From Zonotrichia leucophrys gambelii (Eukaryota > Chordata > Aves > Passeriformes > Passerellidae): a stretch of 64,000 bases of DNA. The DNA lies in assembly GCF_028769735.1 (NCBI RefSeq), contig NC_088171.1, positions 90,752,912 to 90,816,911 on the forward strand, written 5' to 3'. The position numbers and the translations under genes are program-made. This document shows, in pieces, positions 12,181 to 23,207 of this stretch; position 1 is the stretch's first letter; each line of letters starts with the position of its first letter. The notes beneath the pieces were generated by a model. The model did no database searches and was not told the DNA's origin. It saw only the letters and a list, made by a program, of their open reading frames with translations.

Positions 12181-14039
12181 CAATGCAAAGCAAGAAAAAA
12201 AAACTTAGTAAGTTGCGAGTTTAAAAAAAAAATCTATTTTGGTGTGTTTTCATCTAGTAAATCATTAATAACTTCATGATTCATCCTGAATTATTTTCTT
12301 CTCTGAAGCCAATGTCATTAACATGAGTAGTTCCTAGAGAAAAGCCTGTGTCGCCTTGTCAAAAAAAAAAAGTTTTATCATGAGGCAACTGCTTTTAATA
12401 AATAAGATTTGAATGTTCTTTATTGCAGCTTCTGAGGAAAAATTAAAAATGAAATTATGCACATGGGGATCAATTCTAACTTCGAAGAAAAAAAACCAAA
12501 ACAAAAACTACAGATAAAATTCTGGGATGTAATAAAAACCATGCATTTGAAAGCAGCATTTCTCCCACACAAAACCAATAAAGAAACTGACTCTTGATCC
12601 AACTGAGACTGTGGCTAAATATGCTAATGCACAGAACATCCCATGGAACTGTCACAGGTAACGTGTATGCAAAAGCCCCAATTCATACTGCACCAGTCCT
12701 GTTGATTCAAACAGACAGACCCAAGAACTCCATTCCTCTTTTTACTCCTTGCTTTATTCTCATGTTGATAAATGGATCAAATTTCTTATTTACCTAGGAA
12801 GGAAAAAAAAAAATTCTGTGCTGGATTCGCAATCAAGAGGGGAAAAAAATTAAATTCCAGTGGTTTTGCATAGTTTTGAAAACCCAAAGAAACAGAGTAT
12901 AAAGCTTTGGTTTATATTTTACTGATTTGGTTTTTATTTTACTGATTTGATATCTGTTTTTTTTTTAATACAAATGACCACAGCAAATGTATTTGTTTTT
13001 AAGTGTATGAAAATATGCTAGATTAAAACAGAAGGGGCTTTTTGAAAGTATTTATTAAAGAAGAGAATACAGGAAGTTTTTGCAAAAGGCAAAATTAGAA
13101 AAGCACGGGGGAAAATTTATTTAGACTATTCACTTAGGTTTTGGTCTGATCAGTTTTGAGAAAATCCATTTTCTGTGAGAGGGGTAACAGAGCATTTAAC
13201 ATAAAAGTTTCTGAGTCCTCTTTTAATGTTAAAGTAAGATCTCGCTTGTTCTGATAACCAAAAACTGTTTTGTTTTCTTTTTTACCCAATTATTCAACAG
13301 GAATCTTGAAGGAACTGAAAGCACTACAGATTTGCAGAGACGACTCTTCCAGCTTTGCTTACCTACAGAAAACTAATTTCTGGCAGCTTTTCTGAATTCA
13401 TAATTTTCTTCTGGAATAAAATTACGAATAACAGTGAGGAGAAATTGACTGTGTTTTTGTTAGGTTTTTTTTTTTCCTTTTTCCAAATAGAGTGTATTGA
13501 TACACACTATAAAATTAATTTACTTCAGAGAAAGAATTACACTTTAGACCACAGCAAATATTAAAGTTAGCATATTGCAAACAATATTTTTTTAGACTGA
13601 AAATATTTAGGAAAATTATTATAATATACCATCATAAGATTATCAGTTTTGTTAAATATGTTTAATTGGGGAAGTCCTCTCTATATAATGTTTCTTGACC
13701 TTCTTCCTAAATATTTGATATTGTATCATGCAATACAAGTATTGAATTAATTTTCTCCCCTGATGCTTTTGCACTTCTGTGGGAACAAAATGATTTTTTC
13801 AAGTGCCTCACACAGCTTCCGTTGGCTTTAGTTCCCTTTATAGGTTGCCAACTCAGGCTGCACAGATTTGGATCTTCCCTTTTGTACCTGTTATTTTCAG
13901 GCTTAACCCTAATTTCAGTGCTACAAAATTCAGAGCTATAAATAATCAGTTCATACTTTTAACTGCTGAGGAGCTCTGTTAATCCTTTGAGAGCTACATC
14001 TTTACGTGCCCAAACACTTCTTCAATACTTTATTTCCTG
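12181..14039. other. non-coding AT-rich stretch, no gene seen
   Basis: AT-rich with several A and T runs (12196, 12222, 12361, 12805, 12959). No transposon or gene recognised. ATTA-type motifs are frequent, as expected from the composition. The open frames here are chance. Confidence 0.5.
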
Positions 14040-14049
14040 TTGTCAAGCT

Positions 14050-14350
14050 GTGATACCCAACGCACAAAACACGCATGCAAGAACAAGCAATAAATACCAG
14101 TTTGCTAAATCTCTCCCCCTCTCCCTCTGGTGAGAAATGCATGTGTCCCGACTGGATGTACATGTGTTTTCCCATGTGAGAATCCCCTCTCTGACAACAA
14201 ACAATCCATGTTTGTCACTGCCATTGAACTGACTAATCCAGGCAGTATAGAAGGCGACTTATATATCACAAAACAATGGGACTAATTTGAGTGACAATCA
14301 CTTAGGCGGAGCGGGCTCCTCAGCGGCATTAAGGCAGCACGGGGTTCCAC
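14050..14350. promoter_or_regulatory. CpG-island upstream flank with SOX/OTX-like motifs
   Basis: Mixed-composition sequence just left of the CpG island. It contains a SOX-type AACAATGG (14272-14279), an ACAACAAACAATCC string (14195-14208), a bicoid/OTX-type TAATCC (14234-14239) and a TATATA at 14260-14265. CpGs become more frequent from 14300 on. It may be a proximal regulatory region if the island is a promoter. Motifs only; no proof. Confidence 0.3.
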
Positions 14351-14403
14351 ACTGAAATGTACTGCTGCTTAAAAACACAGCAATAGCAACGGCAATACAC
14401 AAG

Positions 14404-14493
14404 GGAAAAAAAAAAAAAAAATAAAAATAAAAAGAAAAAAAGAAAAAAAGAAAAAAAAAAAGGAAAAAAAAGGAAAAAAAATAAAAGAGGGAT
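14404..14493 (+). repeat. A-rich homopurine tract (about 90 bases)
   Basis: Long A runs broken by G or single T. Low-complexity poly(dA:dT) of the kind that excludes nucleosomes. No SINE or LINE body lies directly before it, so a retroposon tail is not supported. It creates the long hydrophobic tail of the minus-strand frame 14369-15187, which is therefore artefactual. Confidence 0.85.
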
Positions 14494-14582
14494 AGACATT
14501 TTTCACAGGATAGCCCAGATAAGAGAAAATACTAGCTGAAATTATAATTATAAACAAAATCCTCATTAAAAGTGCTTTTTCA

Positions 14583-14700
14583 TTATATATATTTACATAT
14601 ATACACACACACACATATACATTTATACACACATTACTTTGTTTCCCTTTTTCGTTTCCTATTTTTTTTTCCCCCTTTTTTAAAATTTTTATTCCCCCTG
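14583..14700. repeat. TA/CA repeat followed by T/C-rich tract
   Basis: An AT/AC dinucleotide-like segment (14583-14633) is followed by a pyrimidine tract with T runs and C runs (14639-14698). The T/C tract is roughly complementary in character to the A-rich tract at 14404-14493, so the two could pair or attract slippage. Confidence 0.75.
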
Positions 14701-14749
14701 CATGGCAAACACACCCTCGATCACTTTTTCCTGGGGAAGAAACTAGTTC

Positions 14750-15125
14750 GCCACTCCTTGCCGGGGCAGACCCCCCTCTCCCGCATCCCGCCGAAGCGAC
14801 CCTCGCCGTGCTCCTGCGGCGGGCGGGGGGTTCGGGTCGCACAGAGCCGCGGGGCGAGCAGCGGCTCGCTCCCCTTTGAGGACTCACTCGCACCTGCGGG
14901 TTTAGGACAGCCGGCCCGACCCGCGCCGGAGAGCTGCCCGCTGCCAGGGCCGGGCCCGGGGGTCGCCGCGCTCCGCGGGGCGGTGGAGGCCGGCTGCTGG
15001 CGGGGGCTGCCCTGAGGGGCCGGCGAGGCTTCAGTGGAGCTCTTGCACCCCCTACAGGCCACCCGCGGTGCAGCGGGCGAGGGGCGGCCATAGCGGGGTC
15101 CGCGGCACCGCGCCGGCCCCACGGA
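14750..15125. promoter_or_regulatory. CpG island, probable promoter
   Basis: G+C rises sharply and I count about 45 CpGs by eye in 14761-15120, against almost none in flanking DNA. Sp1-type GC boxes occur at about 14819-14826, 14976-14982, 15081-15087 and, outside the dense core, 15273-15280. In amniotes such an island normally marks a promoter, and it is the only one in the window. Direction is undecided: a TATA-like box at 15450 favours rightward transcription, while a minus-strand ATG in good context sits at 15091. No protein is recognised on either side, so a non-coding RNA, or a first exon spliced out of the window, are both possible. Confidence 0.8.
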
Positions 15126-15347
15126 GAGAGGAAAAAACCCTTCAGTGGCGTTTCCTCCGGCCTTTCCTGTTTGTCCGGAGGCAGCACTACAAGCTTTTAC
15201 CCTTGTTCTTAATTAATTGCCGCACAGCGGAGGATTCTTGAGGAAGAGGGGCACAGAGGGAGGAGAAACTTCTGGGCGGCGGGGTGGCTCGCAGCTAAGC
15301 CTCTGCTGACAGGAGCTGGGAAATAAATAAGAGAAAGCCATTCGCAG

Positions 15348-15405
15348 TTAAATAAATAAATAAACTAACTAACTAACAAATAAATAAATAAATAAATAAA
15401 TGAAA
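15348..15405. repeat. (TAAA)n / (TAAC)n microsatellite
   Basis: Tetranucleotide AAAT units interrupted in the middle by three ACTA units. Simple repeat immediately right of the CpG-island zone. Confidence 0.95.
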
Positions 15406-15449
15406 ACGACCAGCTTCCAAGCCGATGTCAAGAGGGGAAAAAAAAAAGT

Positions 15450-15456
15450 TATAAAA
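15450..15456 (+). promoter_or_regulatory. TATA-like box
   Basis: TATAAAA followed by GG, a good vertebrate TATA match. A start site would be expected about 30 bases downstream, near 15480, inside the palindrome at 15471-15484. Its position about 330 bases right of the CpG island makes it a plausible alternative promoter, but TATA-like strings are common in AT-rich DNA. Confidence 0.3.
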
Positions 15457-15470
15457 GGCTTGTCAGCCTG

Positions 15471-15484
15471 ACACAGGCCTGTGT
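15471..15484. other. perfect 14-base palindrome ACACAGGCCTGTGT
   Basis: An exact palindrome centred on GGCC. ACACAGGCC recurs at 15493-15501. It could be a dimeric transcription-factor site or a chance event. Confidence 0.5.
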
Positions 15485-18039
15485 GGAGAAAAACACAGGC
15501 CGGGAGATACCTGATTCCTAAACAGGCTTCTCAGCAGAGCAATGGTCTCACAAAGGAGAAGGAGGATAGTAGAAGCAATTCCCATCCTTCCAGCGAATCC
15601 AAAAAGAAGGTGTCTCCAGATGTGGCACGTCTGAAAAGAAATTGTGTCCCATCTCAGGGGCTTGCAATAGGCACCAATTCCAGGGAGCAGGACAGACTCA
15701 CTGGCTTGAACTCAGCTCCATCTGAGCAGCCTCTTTGCAGGCATCCTAAAGCCACTACATCTGTATAAAAACTGTGTTTGAAACGTTTTGTAGCCTCAGT
15801 TGCACCACATAAATCTTGTTTGACTCAGTTAGCTGCAGTCGAGTTACTGGAGATTGACATGGATTAGAGTACTGCAGAGAAAAAAAAAACCAACATAGAA
15901 AAAAAAGAGGCAAACTGTGTGGGCCAGTTTGCATTTTTTAGGCAAGGGAAATTACGGGTGTTTAGTGTGATCTTTCTGTTTTTACTCATCACGTCCCATC
16001 TCTCACCTGAACAGTAGTCTTTCTACCTTTTTATTATGTGTATATCCATTACATATGGGGATACAATTCAGACCAGAGTCATAATTTTTTATGGAAAATT
16101 AGCAAAGTTATTATTAGTTGTGAAAGCTCAAAACAGATAATTTATCCCATCTCTTCAAATCCACAGGTTTTCTATCTGTCAGGTTTAACAGAACATGAAA
16201 GGAAGCATAAGATGTGTCCCTTGTACTCACTTGTCTTTTGAGGTGAAGTGACTTTTTTGCTTCATGGTGATATAGGGAGACTGAGAACCACCAAAACACC
16301 TTTCCTGCTGAGGCAGCTGTAGGGGAGATCTACCACACCCAAAATTCATTTTGACCGATACAAACCAAGCAGTGAGAAAAATCATAAAAGTACCCCTTCT
16401 TCTTACATTCACAAAGACTGGACTTCTTGTGTCAATAGGTGGAGGTGGGTTTTTTTTAAATCAAATGGCTCTATATGCAGGGTGGTTAGTAAAAGCAATA
16501 AATTGCATCCATCTTCTCATTAAAAAACTCAGGATTGAAAATACTGCCATCTCTTATCCCTGGTTTACTGGTACACAAAAATGTGTGAAGAATTCCTTCC
16601 CTCAATTACACCTCCTCAAGATAACATTTCTTAATTAACACCTTAATTAGCACTGAGAGGGTATGGCCTGTAGTTTATTGGATCTATTTTGCTCTCCAAG
16701 CAGCTGCATTGCTTTTAATCAGCAGTGATATTTCCCAGAAAGCAGAAACAAAACTCCTGTTCTAAATATGCTGCAATATGTTTCATCATTTATCTCCCTG
16801 TCCACCAAGGGGAATCCTACGTAAAGACATGCTTTATACCTGGGCTTTTGCTCTTCTCTGAATACCTGGAGTTTATGTTTTTTTTCTGACTGTCAGTAAG
16901 AAATTAATCTCAACAGCAAAGGCTTGGGCAAGTGAAAAGACTCACCTCGGTTTTGTTTCCTATACAAAGGTTGCAGAAACTTGGAGTATTCAGGTAGTGA
17001 ATGAGAGGGTGTTTATGTGCTCAGGTGAAGACAAGATCTGTTCAGTAACCTCGTTTAAAAATGACTGAGAAAGTATGTAAATTAATTGTGCAACACAGCT
17101 TGTCTTTTAACTTCTGCTTATCTCCAATTTAAGCTGAAGACACAACAATAACATTTTGGTGTTTCCTGTATGAGCAAGTTGGTATTACGATTTGGCCTGA
17201 CCAGCACAGAGAACAGGGAGCTGCTGCTCTCAGCTAAGCAACGTCTGCTCCACGCTTGCAAAAACAGGATATGCCTCCATGCTGCTAGGCTTGACAGGCT
17301 GTGCTGGTTCTTAAATTACAAGTGAAGTAGGATGCTGTTGGCGGGGTGGCCATTTTCAGCAGAACAAATTAGAGTCTGCGTCTGAAACACAGCTCTTCTG
17401 AAATTAACTAGTTTCAATGGGAACAGAACTGAACTGTATTCCTGCTGGTATTTCAATGTAATGACAGTCCCTAATTTTCCCAGCCACTAGAGCACTAAGC
17501 ATGTGCCCTGGTAATTGTCTACTTTTGCAGCCAAAAAATCCCACAAAGTCAGCACGAGATGTGCATAGACAGCATACAAGAAAGTAGCAGACAGAGGAAC
17601 CTGAGAAGTGCTGAAAACAGTAAGAGTCTAAAAACACTAAATTAATTTTAAAAATGCTCAATGTGCTACCTTTTACTGGAGCTTTCCCAGGCAAAGTGCC
17701 TAGTAACTAACTGTCAATAAAGCACTGACAAGTTCTAAAATCTATCCAATCATTTATGACAAAAGTTTAATTTATATTTTATATTATATTTCAGTATCAT
17801 TCTTCTTTCACTTTGGTTTACACCACTTCCATTCAGTTAGCAACTGTCCTGACCAAATCAGCGTAAATGACAGAAACCAGGTAACAATTTATAAGGTTGG
17901 GTTACTAATCCCATAGGAGTCTTACTTCAGCTGCCGTGCTGAGAAATTACCTCTCAATAGACCCACATCAGAAATACTGAAAATGTGACAGAAAACACCA
18001 AGCAAGAGGGCAGAAAAGAACATTTGAAAGGAACGTGTA
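15485..18039. other. non-coding stretch right of the CpG island
   Basis: The frame 15481-15768 is open for 95 codons but starts at GTG and has no in-frame ATG, so it is not a credible eukaryotic CDS. It could be transcribed as part of a non-coding exon. The sequence 16630-16800 (TTAATTAACACCTTAATTAGC and following) looks homeodomain-motif-rich. No repeat family recognised. Confidence 0.45.
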
Positions 18040-18335
18040 CTGCTAGGATTTCTGGAACTTTAATAGCTTTCCACCTCAATTTTGGCCATCGTGAACTCAA
18101 GCTAAGAGAAAAAATATATCTTTTTAATGAGTTTTACAACATGCAAGTTGCTTTATAATATATTACATAATGATGTAAGTGCCATAAAGAAGGCTGTGTG
18201 CTGCTCTGTAAAACGTATTAGATCATCAATATTTCTACTTTCGTACTGAGGAATTAGAAATAATGATGAAGATTAGAGTTACAAGAATTAAAAAAATCCT
18301 TTGAATTGAACCATTCAGCCGTCCCCAGGGAAATA
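18040..18335. promoter_or_regulatory. enhancer-like unique block
   Basis: AT-rich with several preserved CpGs (GAACGTG, CATCGTG, AACGTATT, TTCGTAC, GCCGTCC) and TAATGAG, TAATGATG and TTAATG homeodomain-type cores. No open frame and no repeat. The call is a composition judgement only. Confidence 0.3.
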
Positions 18336-21300
18336 CCAAGGAATTTGTAGGCTGAGAAAATAGGTAAGTTTATAGGTTCTCCTTAGGTGAAAGAAGTCAT
18401 GTTAACATCATAAGTTTTATACAAAGTTTCCATATGCTGTTGTACCCTCTCTGCTTACCCCCAGGTTTCATTCCCTTGCACCCTTATTGTGTAGCCCAGT
18501 TGGAAGCAGATTTATTAAAAATGATCCATCAACTTTTACACAGAAGGAGGTCAAACATCTTCCAGTAGCGTGATTCAAAACAGGAATATCAACTTAATCC
18601 TCCTGCAAATGACAGGCCAGGAGAGTTTACATCAGTAAGAACAGAGACAAAGGAAGTTTGAAGAAGATTAATCCTTCCACTTAGTGCCATGTCTTCTTGA
18701 AGTCACCCCCACTCTGTCTCACTTCTGCAGATGTTCTCTATTCCTGGAGAGGAATGCAGACACCTGGAGATGTCTTCCTTCCAAATAGCTTTTTTCTTGT
18801 TTTTCCCTTTGCTCAGGCATGTGTTTTGAACTTTTGGAATACCTGTACGATTGCTATGCACATTAGGTAATCAACAAGCTAGAAAGGAATCTTTACTGAA
18901 TGGGTCTAGAAAGTGCTCTTGTGTAGTGTTTTGACAGTTTGATTAGTGTGGTTCAGTATTTAGCTATTTCTGAAAGGCTAGCTTGGCACATAAGTGCCCA
19001 AATGCAGCTTCAAATCTGACACTGAGCAAGCTAAATCGTGCTGGCTGTCAATAAGACATAGATTTCTGTGCTCTTTTTTTCAAATGGGACTTGGATTTTA
19101 ATGATATTATGCAAAAACCAGACTGAGTCTAAAATGATTGAAAGTGAAAAGAGGGATTAATTAGTGAGATAAATTTAGTGATTTCCATCATATACAGCTC
19201 ATTGTGCAGTAACACCAATGACCACTGTAGGTGCAAAGAAGAAAGGCTGTCTGAATCTAGGGTCCAGGGTCAGAAACCCTGGCAAAGCTATTAAAAACCA
19301 TACCAACTTTCAAAGTTAGACAGCAGCCTCTACCAAAAAAGATTTTTGATCATTATGTTATAATGAACAGAAGTTGGTGAAAGCCATGTAACCTGTAACA
19401 CAGCCTGATGACATTATATTTCAGTCTGCATTGTTTTAATTTAAAATATCTGTGATTTCCAAATTCCTAAGCTTTTTTTAGAGTGAGAAAGTAAATCAGC
19501 ATAAAATGTCTGAAATGCTGTTTCATGTGTAAACATGGGACAAGAGGTCTGAAGGTCTCAGCAGCTATCAATGAACAAGTAACTTGGTCTGGCCTGGCAA
19601 GTTCTCCAATTTTGATAAGGGCCAAATGTGGCATTTGCCATATTTGAAATTTGAACATATTTCGTTGTGAGTCTCTAATTTTTGTGACAAAAGATGCATA
19701 GAAAGTGCAGTAGGTAGAGAAGTCTGACTGATGCTGCAGAAGCCTAGGCATCTAAAATGATCAAGTTAAAGACCTAAGAGGTACAGAGAAGGAAGAAATA
19801 AACATTGAGTTAGGAATCAGAGAAATAAATCTCTTTGCTTTCAGCAGGGAGTGCAGTCTCCAGGCTGGTATTAAGCTAAGAAAGATAAGGCTGTTATGGA
19901 TATGTTCCTCAGGCATAAAAATTAAAGGAAGTAGGAGAGCACTGAAATGGCTCTTTAATGTCTTCTGTGATTATAAACTTTGCACCTGGCCTCACAATTT
20001 TTCCTACTATAGTTCTTTTTCTAAATCAAATGCAATGTAACAGCTACATACTGTACAAGCATTAACAGTCTCATTTCAGAAGAGCCAGAAATTATTTTAT
20101 TTACAATTTATTAGAACAGTGAAAAGCACCTGGATCATTAAATACTTTGAGCGATTCTCCAGACAGTAGCTGTTCCATACCTATCTTCCTGTTTCCTCCA
20201 AAAGTGAAATAAGTTCTTAGAATAAGTGCATCAATTCTTAGATGTGAAACAATGCTGACATTCAGGTGGGAAACCCCCAGTGCTGGCTTCATTAACATTA
20301 TCTTGCTTAATTTTGCTTTCTAATGAAAATTAAAATCAAGATCCCCTAACACACTAATATTTTGTTGTACTACCAAGTAACTGATAAGCAATATAAGTCA
20401 AGAGCAATGCATTATTACAGTTATCTGAAATGTAATTTCTCACTTCATGGTTGTAGCCATTTTTATGCATGTGCTTTCAGACACTAAAATCCCAAGGATT
20501 TTTTTTTATGATGTTGTGTTAGCCATAGACCTATACTGAAGTTTTTGTCAAATCAAGCATTAGGTAAAGCAAGTTCATGAGAGAACTGGGAAGTTCTTTC
20601 TGCTGTAAGCTTAACCACAAGATAATAGTGAAACAGTTCCAAGTCTTCCCTGGCATTTTTAAGTGAGTTTCAAAAATGCCCCATTATCTTCATTTTTCTT
20701 GGGGTTTAATTTTTTAGTGTATTATACTAACCATTACTGAGAAAAGAGAGGTACTTTAGGGTGAACTGAATTGCCTGCTTGGCCTCCACTGGCTGTGCTG
20801 GCTGAGCATTAGTCTGCTAGGGTAGGAGCTTCAGACTCCTGTGGTACGCTTAGGAATCTTCATGTGGATTTTCCTTCCAACACTGAAGAAGTTTAACCCA
20901 GAGAAAGGTCTCAGTAACAGAGTCCCAGAGTAAACTCAGTATGGCTAAAGTTATACAGTCATTTTATCAGTATGGAAATGACAGAAAAACCTCTGAGCAC
21001 CCATCTGACAAATTATATTCACATAGTTCAGACATGATTTGTGGAATGGGGCTCTTTCCTTAAGAGATTGCATTATGCATGGAACATGTTGCATACAAAT
21101 AGAGTTTTTTTGTCTTGGGAGAGCCAGGAGATGAAAAGTGATTCTAAGATTAATAAGATTAAACCAGTCCTTCAAGTGATATGATCACTGTTCTAGACAG
21201 GACATTCCACTTTGCCAACTCCTAATGGTGCTAAAGCAAGTGCTGAAAGAGTAGAATATTTCTGTCAGAGGTTACATATCCTGTAACAAAAGAGAAAGGA

Positions 21301-21419
21301 AATGCAAAGCAAAAAATCCAGACAGCAATGAATTTACAGTAATACCTTTAATAGCTAATCAATTAAGTCATACACAGAAAATATTTTCTTTTTTTAAAAA
21401 ACTGCTTTGCCATCTGTGA
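18336..21419. other. non-coding stretch, no gene seen
   Basis: Ordinary AT-rich sequence with no recognised repeat or gene. The minus-strand frames 19467-19751 and 20101-20298 and others carry no domain. A short T run lies at 20501. Confidence 0.5.
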
Positions 21420-23115
21420 TATCGTGCTGCAGGGGTTGGATGGCTTCCATCTCAGTAGAAGAGAAATCAATGTTCTTGGAGAAAGGCTGGCTAGACTAGT
21501 CAGGACGGCATCCAAAATGCAATATATGTACTTGGTGCTTTTAAAGTACCATTTCACATAACTGAAAATAAATAAAAGACATATCAAGCCAGAGAGAAGA
21601 ATCAAAGAGAAAAGCGTAAATGGCAGTTTGGAACTGTTAAACAACCTTTTACTGGATGTCCAAAAACCACTTCCATACCTGATAGAAAGGTCTATGTGGA
21701 TTTAATAAAGAGCCTGGTTTAGTGGGGAAAGGAAGGCAACTATAAAGATTCGTAGGGAACTGAACAGTAATACAGAAATAAGATTAAGGTAAAGGGAAGG
21801 AGAAGTGAAGAACAATGAACATAAACTAATAACTGCCTAAAACTGAGAGAGAAGCAAAGAATAAAATAAAAAAAAAATCATTGACCAAAAGAGTTAAGAT
21901 ATAGACAGAAGACTTTGTCTATTAGTAGTTTCAGAATAAAGGGAATTATCAGATGGTAATGGGAGGTGTGTAAATATTAATACAGCAATGCGCTGTGTTG
22001 TGAGGAGAAACAGGGTGAATTGTTAATCATCTCCTGATCATGACATATATTCAACCTCCATATTAAAGCAAAGAAATCTTAAGTGGTCTTTAAAATTGGG
22101 CATTTTGAGATCAGTAACCTTAAATATTTGCTTCAAATAATCTGAAGGAATTAATTTTTTTGTATTTTTATTGTTGCTTTTTAGTAGTTCTTAAAATACT
22201 GAGGTTTTCTGAAGGCTAGAAGAAGGCCAGTGAGGTACTGATATTTAAAAAGGGAAAATTGGATGATGTCAATAACTGCAGGCCTGCTCTCATAATAACG
22301 CTGGAAAAAGATGATGGGATGGCTGATAGGAGACTGAACGTACAAAGAATCAAAAGAGAGTTAAAAAAAACCAGTCTCAGTCAATATGGGTGTATCAGAA
22401 ATAGATTTTATCAAGGTAACTTAATATATTTTTAATAAGATTAGAAATTTGGTTGCTAAAGATAACCAAGTTGATACAGAGTACTGAGGTTTCAATGAAG
22501 CATTCCATTTATTACAACACAACGCTTTGATTAAGAAATGAGAGCAGTAGAAAATCAACATGTGATATATTAAATGGATTAAAAACTAGCTAACCAATAA
22601 GACTGCTTCTAAATGAGGTCTGAAAAAAATAGTTCTACTCTATTTTATTTTTATCAATGATATAGAAGACAACTTTAAATAGCAACCCATAAAAGTTTGC
22701 AGGTGGCAGAAAAGCAGCAGGTACAGAAGATAATGAAGAAGGCGAGTCACTACTGCAGAACTATCTGGCTTGCTTGGCAACATGAGGTCATTTTAATAGA
22801 GCAAGTTGTAAAAACCTACATGTACTCACAAAGAATGAAGGACATATTTATGGTTGGGGGACTGTACTGGATAAAGTAGTGATGATGAAAAGGATTCTTG
22901 GGGTGAAGGCAAGGTCAATGGGAGATAATCAGCTGAACGAGAGTTCCCAGTATGATGCTACACTGAGACAAAGAGAAATTTGATAACACAATGTTCTTTG
23001 ATCTATCAGACAAAACTATAATAAGATCAGATGGCTAGAAGTTAAACCTTAGTTAATTCAGGGTGAAAAAGGAAACACCTTTTCAGTAGTGAAAATACAT
23101 TTATGTCCTTTAATG
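21420..23115 (+). mobile_element. old CR1-type LINE, sense, internally deleted
   Basis: Plus-strand remnant of an older CR1 family. The left end (21430-21515) matches the end of an ORF1-like region (CTGGCTAGACTAGTCAGGA at 21488-21506). From about 22200 it follows RT order: CCAGTGAGGTACTGA, AATGGATTAAAAACTAGCTAA (22572-22592), TTTTATCAATGATATAGAAG (22649-22668), then the catalytic region at 22696-22707, where the FADD box reads FAGG. GATAATCAGCTGAACGAGAG (22924-22943) is the later RT-thumb region. After an internal deletion, GATGGCTAGAAGTTAAA (23030-23046) matches the distal part. There is no intact frame. Ends are approximate, and the left third (21516-22200) is only inferred to belong. Confidence 0.65.
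22570..22960 (+). pseudogene. decayed CR1 reverse-transcriptase segment
   Basis: The core of the RT remnant in the CR1 copy above. The expected aspartate pair of the catalytic box is now two glycines (22696-22707), and stops and indels break the frame. The 60-codon frame 22697-22879 is a leftover of this region rather than a gene. Confidence 0.65.
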
Positions 23116-23169
23116 TAGGCAATTTTAAAATATTGCTTGGTGAGTGACATTTTATTCTTTTCTTTCCCC

Positions 23170-23207
23170 ACAAACAAACAAACAAAACAACAACAACAAC
23201 AAAAAAC
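23170..23207. repeat. (CAAA)n/(CAA)n simple repeat
   Basis: AAAC units followed by AAC units and an A run. Lies about 55 bases beyond the CR1 remnant and might be its decayed tail region, but is better treated as an independent simple repeat. Confidence 0.85.

Noticed and set aside
14572..15015. 147-codon plus-strand open frame
   Set aside because: It starts at GTG inside a low-complexity repeat and runs through the CpG island, where stops are rare because of composition.
14369..15187. 272-codon minus-strand open frame across the CpG island
   Set aside because: It begins at GTG. The first in-frame ATG is at 15091. The first half is GC-rich low-information sequence and the second half is the translation of the A-rich and CA/TA tracts. 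No domain is recognisable. A short first exon from the 15091 ATG is not excluded, but there is no evidence for one.
15481..15768. 95-codon plus-strand frame downstream of the TATA-like box
   Set aside because: It starts at GTG and has no in-frame ATG, so it is not a plausible eukaryotic CDS. No recognised domain.
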